A stretch of DNA of 43,388 nt, taken from an uncultured Bacteroidales bacterium. Lineage in GTDB: Bacteria; Bacteroidota; Bacteroidia; Bacteroidales; P3. The notes beneath the pieces were generated by a model, which worked only from the letters and a program-made list of their open reading frames with translations, did no database searches and was not told where the DNA came from. How positions within the stretch are numbered: position 1 is the first letter of the stretch; every line of letters starts with the position of its first letter. The stretch is from the NCBI GenBank assembly GCA_946406015.1, contig CAMJJD010000011.1, forward strand, positions 1 through 43,388. Direction: 5' to 3'. This document shows, in pieces, positions 42,572 to 43,388 of the stretch. The position numbers were made by a program, and so were the translations under genes.

Positions 42572-42701
42572 AACAAAAGGCTGAGGATGTGGCTGGTGGA
42601 AGGGTGGGGCAGGGGGCGGTATGCGGTGGGCGGTTTTTGCGGGTGGCTGACATAATATTTTGCTTTTTTTGTCGTTATAATGTCATCAACCCCTAGTTGC
42701 T

Positions 42702-43388
42702 ATGCCGAATAATATCAATGACTATCAGATTTTTGTGGCTTCGTCGTTGCGAGAAGGGCTGCAGCCTTACCGCCAGCGTGTCGCCCAGGTGGCCGACGAG
42801 GTGAGCCGGATGCCCGCGATGCGTATGACGGGCTTCCGTTTCAGTGATTTCCGATATGAGAAAGAGAAGCGCGTGTACCAGGAGGTGGCCTCCGAGGGGG
42901 TGGCGCAGGACGCCGCCGACGCCGAGTTGCGGCGTTCGCCGCTGTTCGTGCTGGTGATTTACGGACCGGTGGGCGAGATGTCGAGACATGAGTTTGCCTT
43001 GGCCATCAGGCGGTTGCGCCAACGGGTGATGCCGTTCCATGTCTATGTCTTCTGCCACAATGACGAGGAGTCGTTGGCCGAATGGGCAAATTTGAAGCAG
43101 GCCAACCTGCCCGACGAGCGGAGGCTGGATGTCGACGGGGTGTGGCGTGAGTTCGAGAAGGACTATTACAAGCCTTTCGACAGTGTGGACGATTTTGACA
43201 GGATGCTCCGCGAGGAGCTGGAGGGTTTGCTGGTGAACAGGGACCTGCCTCCCGTCGGGGCCAAGCTGGGTTCGCAGCTGGACAAAGACGATTTCTTCAT
43301 TGAACGCAAGGAGAGCAGCCCCGACTGCTATTTCGACCGCGAGTTCGACACGCGGCTGTCCACGGTATTGACCGACGGGGCTGCGGTG
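42702..43388 (+). CDS. N-terminal part of a TIR/deoxyribosyltransferase-like (possible STAND) protein (partial)
   Basis: The frame is open from ATG 42702 to the right edge, 229 residues. MPNNINDYQIFVASSLREGL and RRSPLFVLVIYGPVGEMSRH-EFALAI show the alternating strands, a V-x-x-S-S start and an S-x-x-E helix typical of TIR-like and DUF4062-like N-terminal domains, often fused to STAND NTPases in defence proteins. Residues ~165-229 (KLGSQLDKDDFFIERK ... EFDTRLSTVLTDGAAV) lead up to where an NTPase P-loop would be expected, just beyond the window. Family is inferred from pattern only. Its promoter is not clear: the nearest candidate, ATATTTTG near 42652, is imperfect. Confidence 0.6.
   Translation, partial: MPNNINDYQIFVASSLREGLQPYRQRVAQVADEVSRMPAMRMTGFRFSDFRYEKEKRVYQEVASEGVAQDAADAELRRSPLFVLVIYGPVGEMSRHEFALAIRRLRQRVMPFHVYVFCHNDEESLAEWANLKQANLPDERRLDVDGVWREFEKDYYKPFDSVDDFDRMLREELEGLLVNRDLPPVGAKLGSQLDKDDFFIERKESSPDCYFDREFDTRLSTVLTDGAAV

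Overview
The window looks like a chromosomal segment of a fairly GC-rich member of the order Bacteroidales. The main reasons are the many TAnnTTTG-type -7 promoter boxes, a Bacteroidetes-type DnaX tail, a Rho with a long disordered N-terminal insert, type IX secretion-like C-terminal sorting domains, BspA-type leucine-rich repeats, a fimbrillin-like lipoprotein and a DUF6266-like protein. The genus cannot be told from the sequence. No prophage, conjugative element, CRISPR array or intact transposase was seen. The last gene runs off the right edge and could open a defence-type locus.

Layout: 1-4381 (+) carries the end of dnaX, then dapF, ligA and a PagL-like outer-membrane protein in a tight overlapping run. 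4382-8831 (-) carries a CAU tRNA, ruvX, def, a TPR-type lipoprotein and a divergent, truncated pyruvate phosphate dikinase-like protein. 8979-12590 (+) holds ilvE with a clear terminator, then an ECF sigma factor operon ending in a leucine-rich-repeat surface protein. gcvH (-) and rho (+) diverge from mirrored promoters around 13.1 kb. 15.3-18.3 kb holds a DUF6266-like gene, a LolA-like secreted protein and a membrane-bound AraC-type regulator. 18.26-18.66 kb is a REP-palindrome cluster around the remains of a RAYT (Y1) transposase. 18.7-25.0 kb is a surface-protein operon: a 1713-residue GLUG-repeat protein, a fimbrillin-like lipoprotein and a 62-residue protein. 25.2-29.5 kb holds poorly known genes and long repeat-filled spacers. 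29.7-37.0 kb (-) is a TetR-controlled RND efflux operon (TetR, TolC-like, adaptor, frameshifted four-helix-bundle gene, pump, PII-like protein). yajC (-) follows. 37.7-41.5 kb (+) is a three-gene operon whose first two genes look like MurL and MurD2, the alternative L-Glu ligase/epimerase route to D-glutamate in peptidoglycan, plus an M20 peptidase. A LEA-type lipoprotein (-) and the start of a TIR-like/STAND-like protein (+) close the window.

The most unusual signal is a family of repeat tracts. Short units of 7 to 11 bases are tandemly repeated, often with a second, complementary tract nearby so that the pair can fold into a long hairpin. At least seven intergenic copies share a core: 9-mer tracts, a small CGC/GCG hairpin, CTAGAAGTTAAAGACAA, a spacer of 17-36 bases that differs between copies, then TTGTCTTTAAC and complementary tracts. 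Related tracts sit inside coding regions, always keeping the frame open: dnaX, ligA, rho, the AraC regulator, the GLUG protein, murL, murD2, the M20 peptidase and the signal peptide of a lipoprotein. Several tracts end exactly at, or supply, a stop codon. This resembles Rickettsia palindromic elements and REP/RAYT systems in behaviour but not in sequence.
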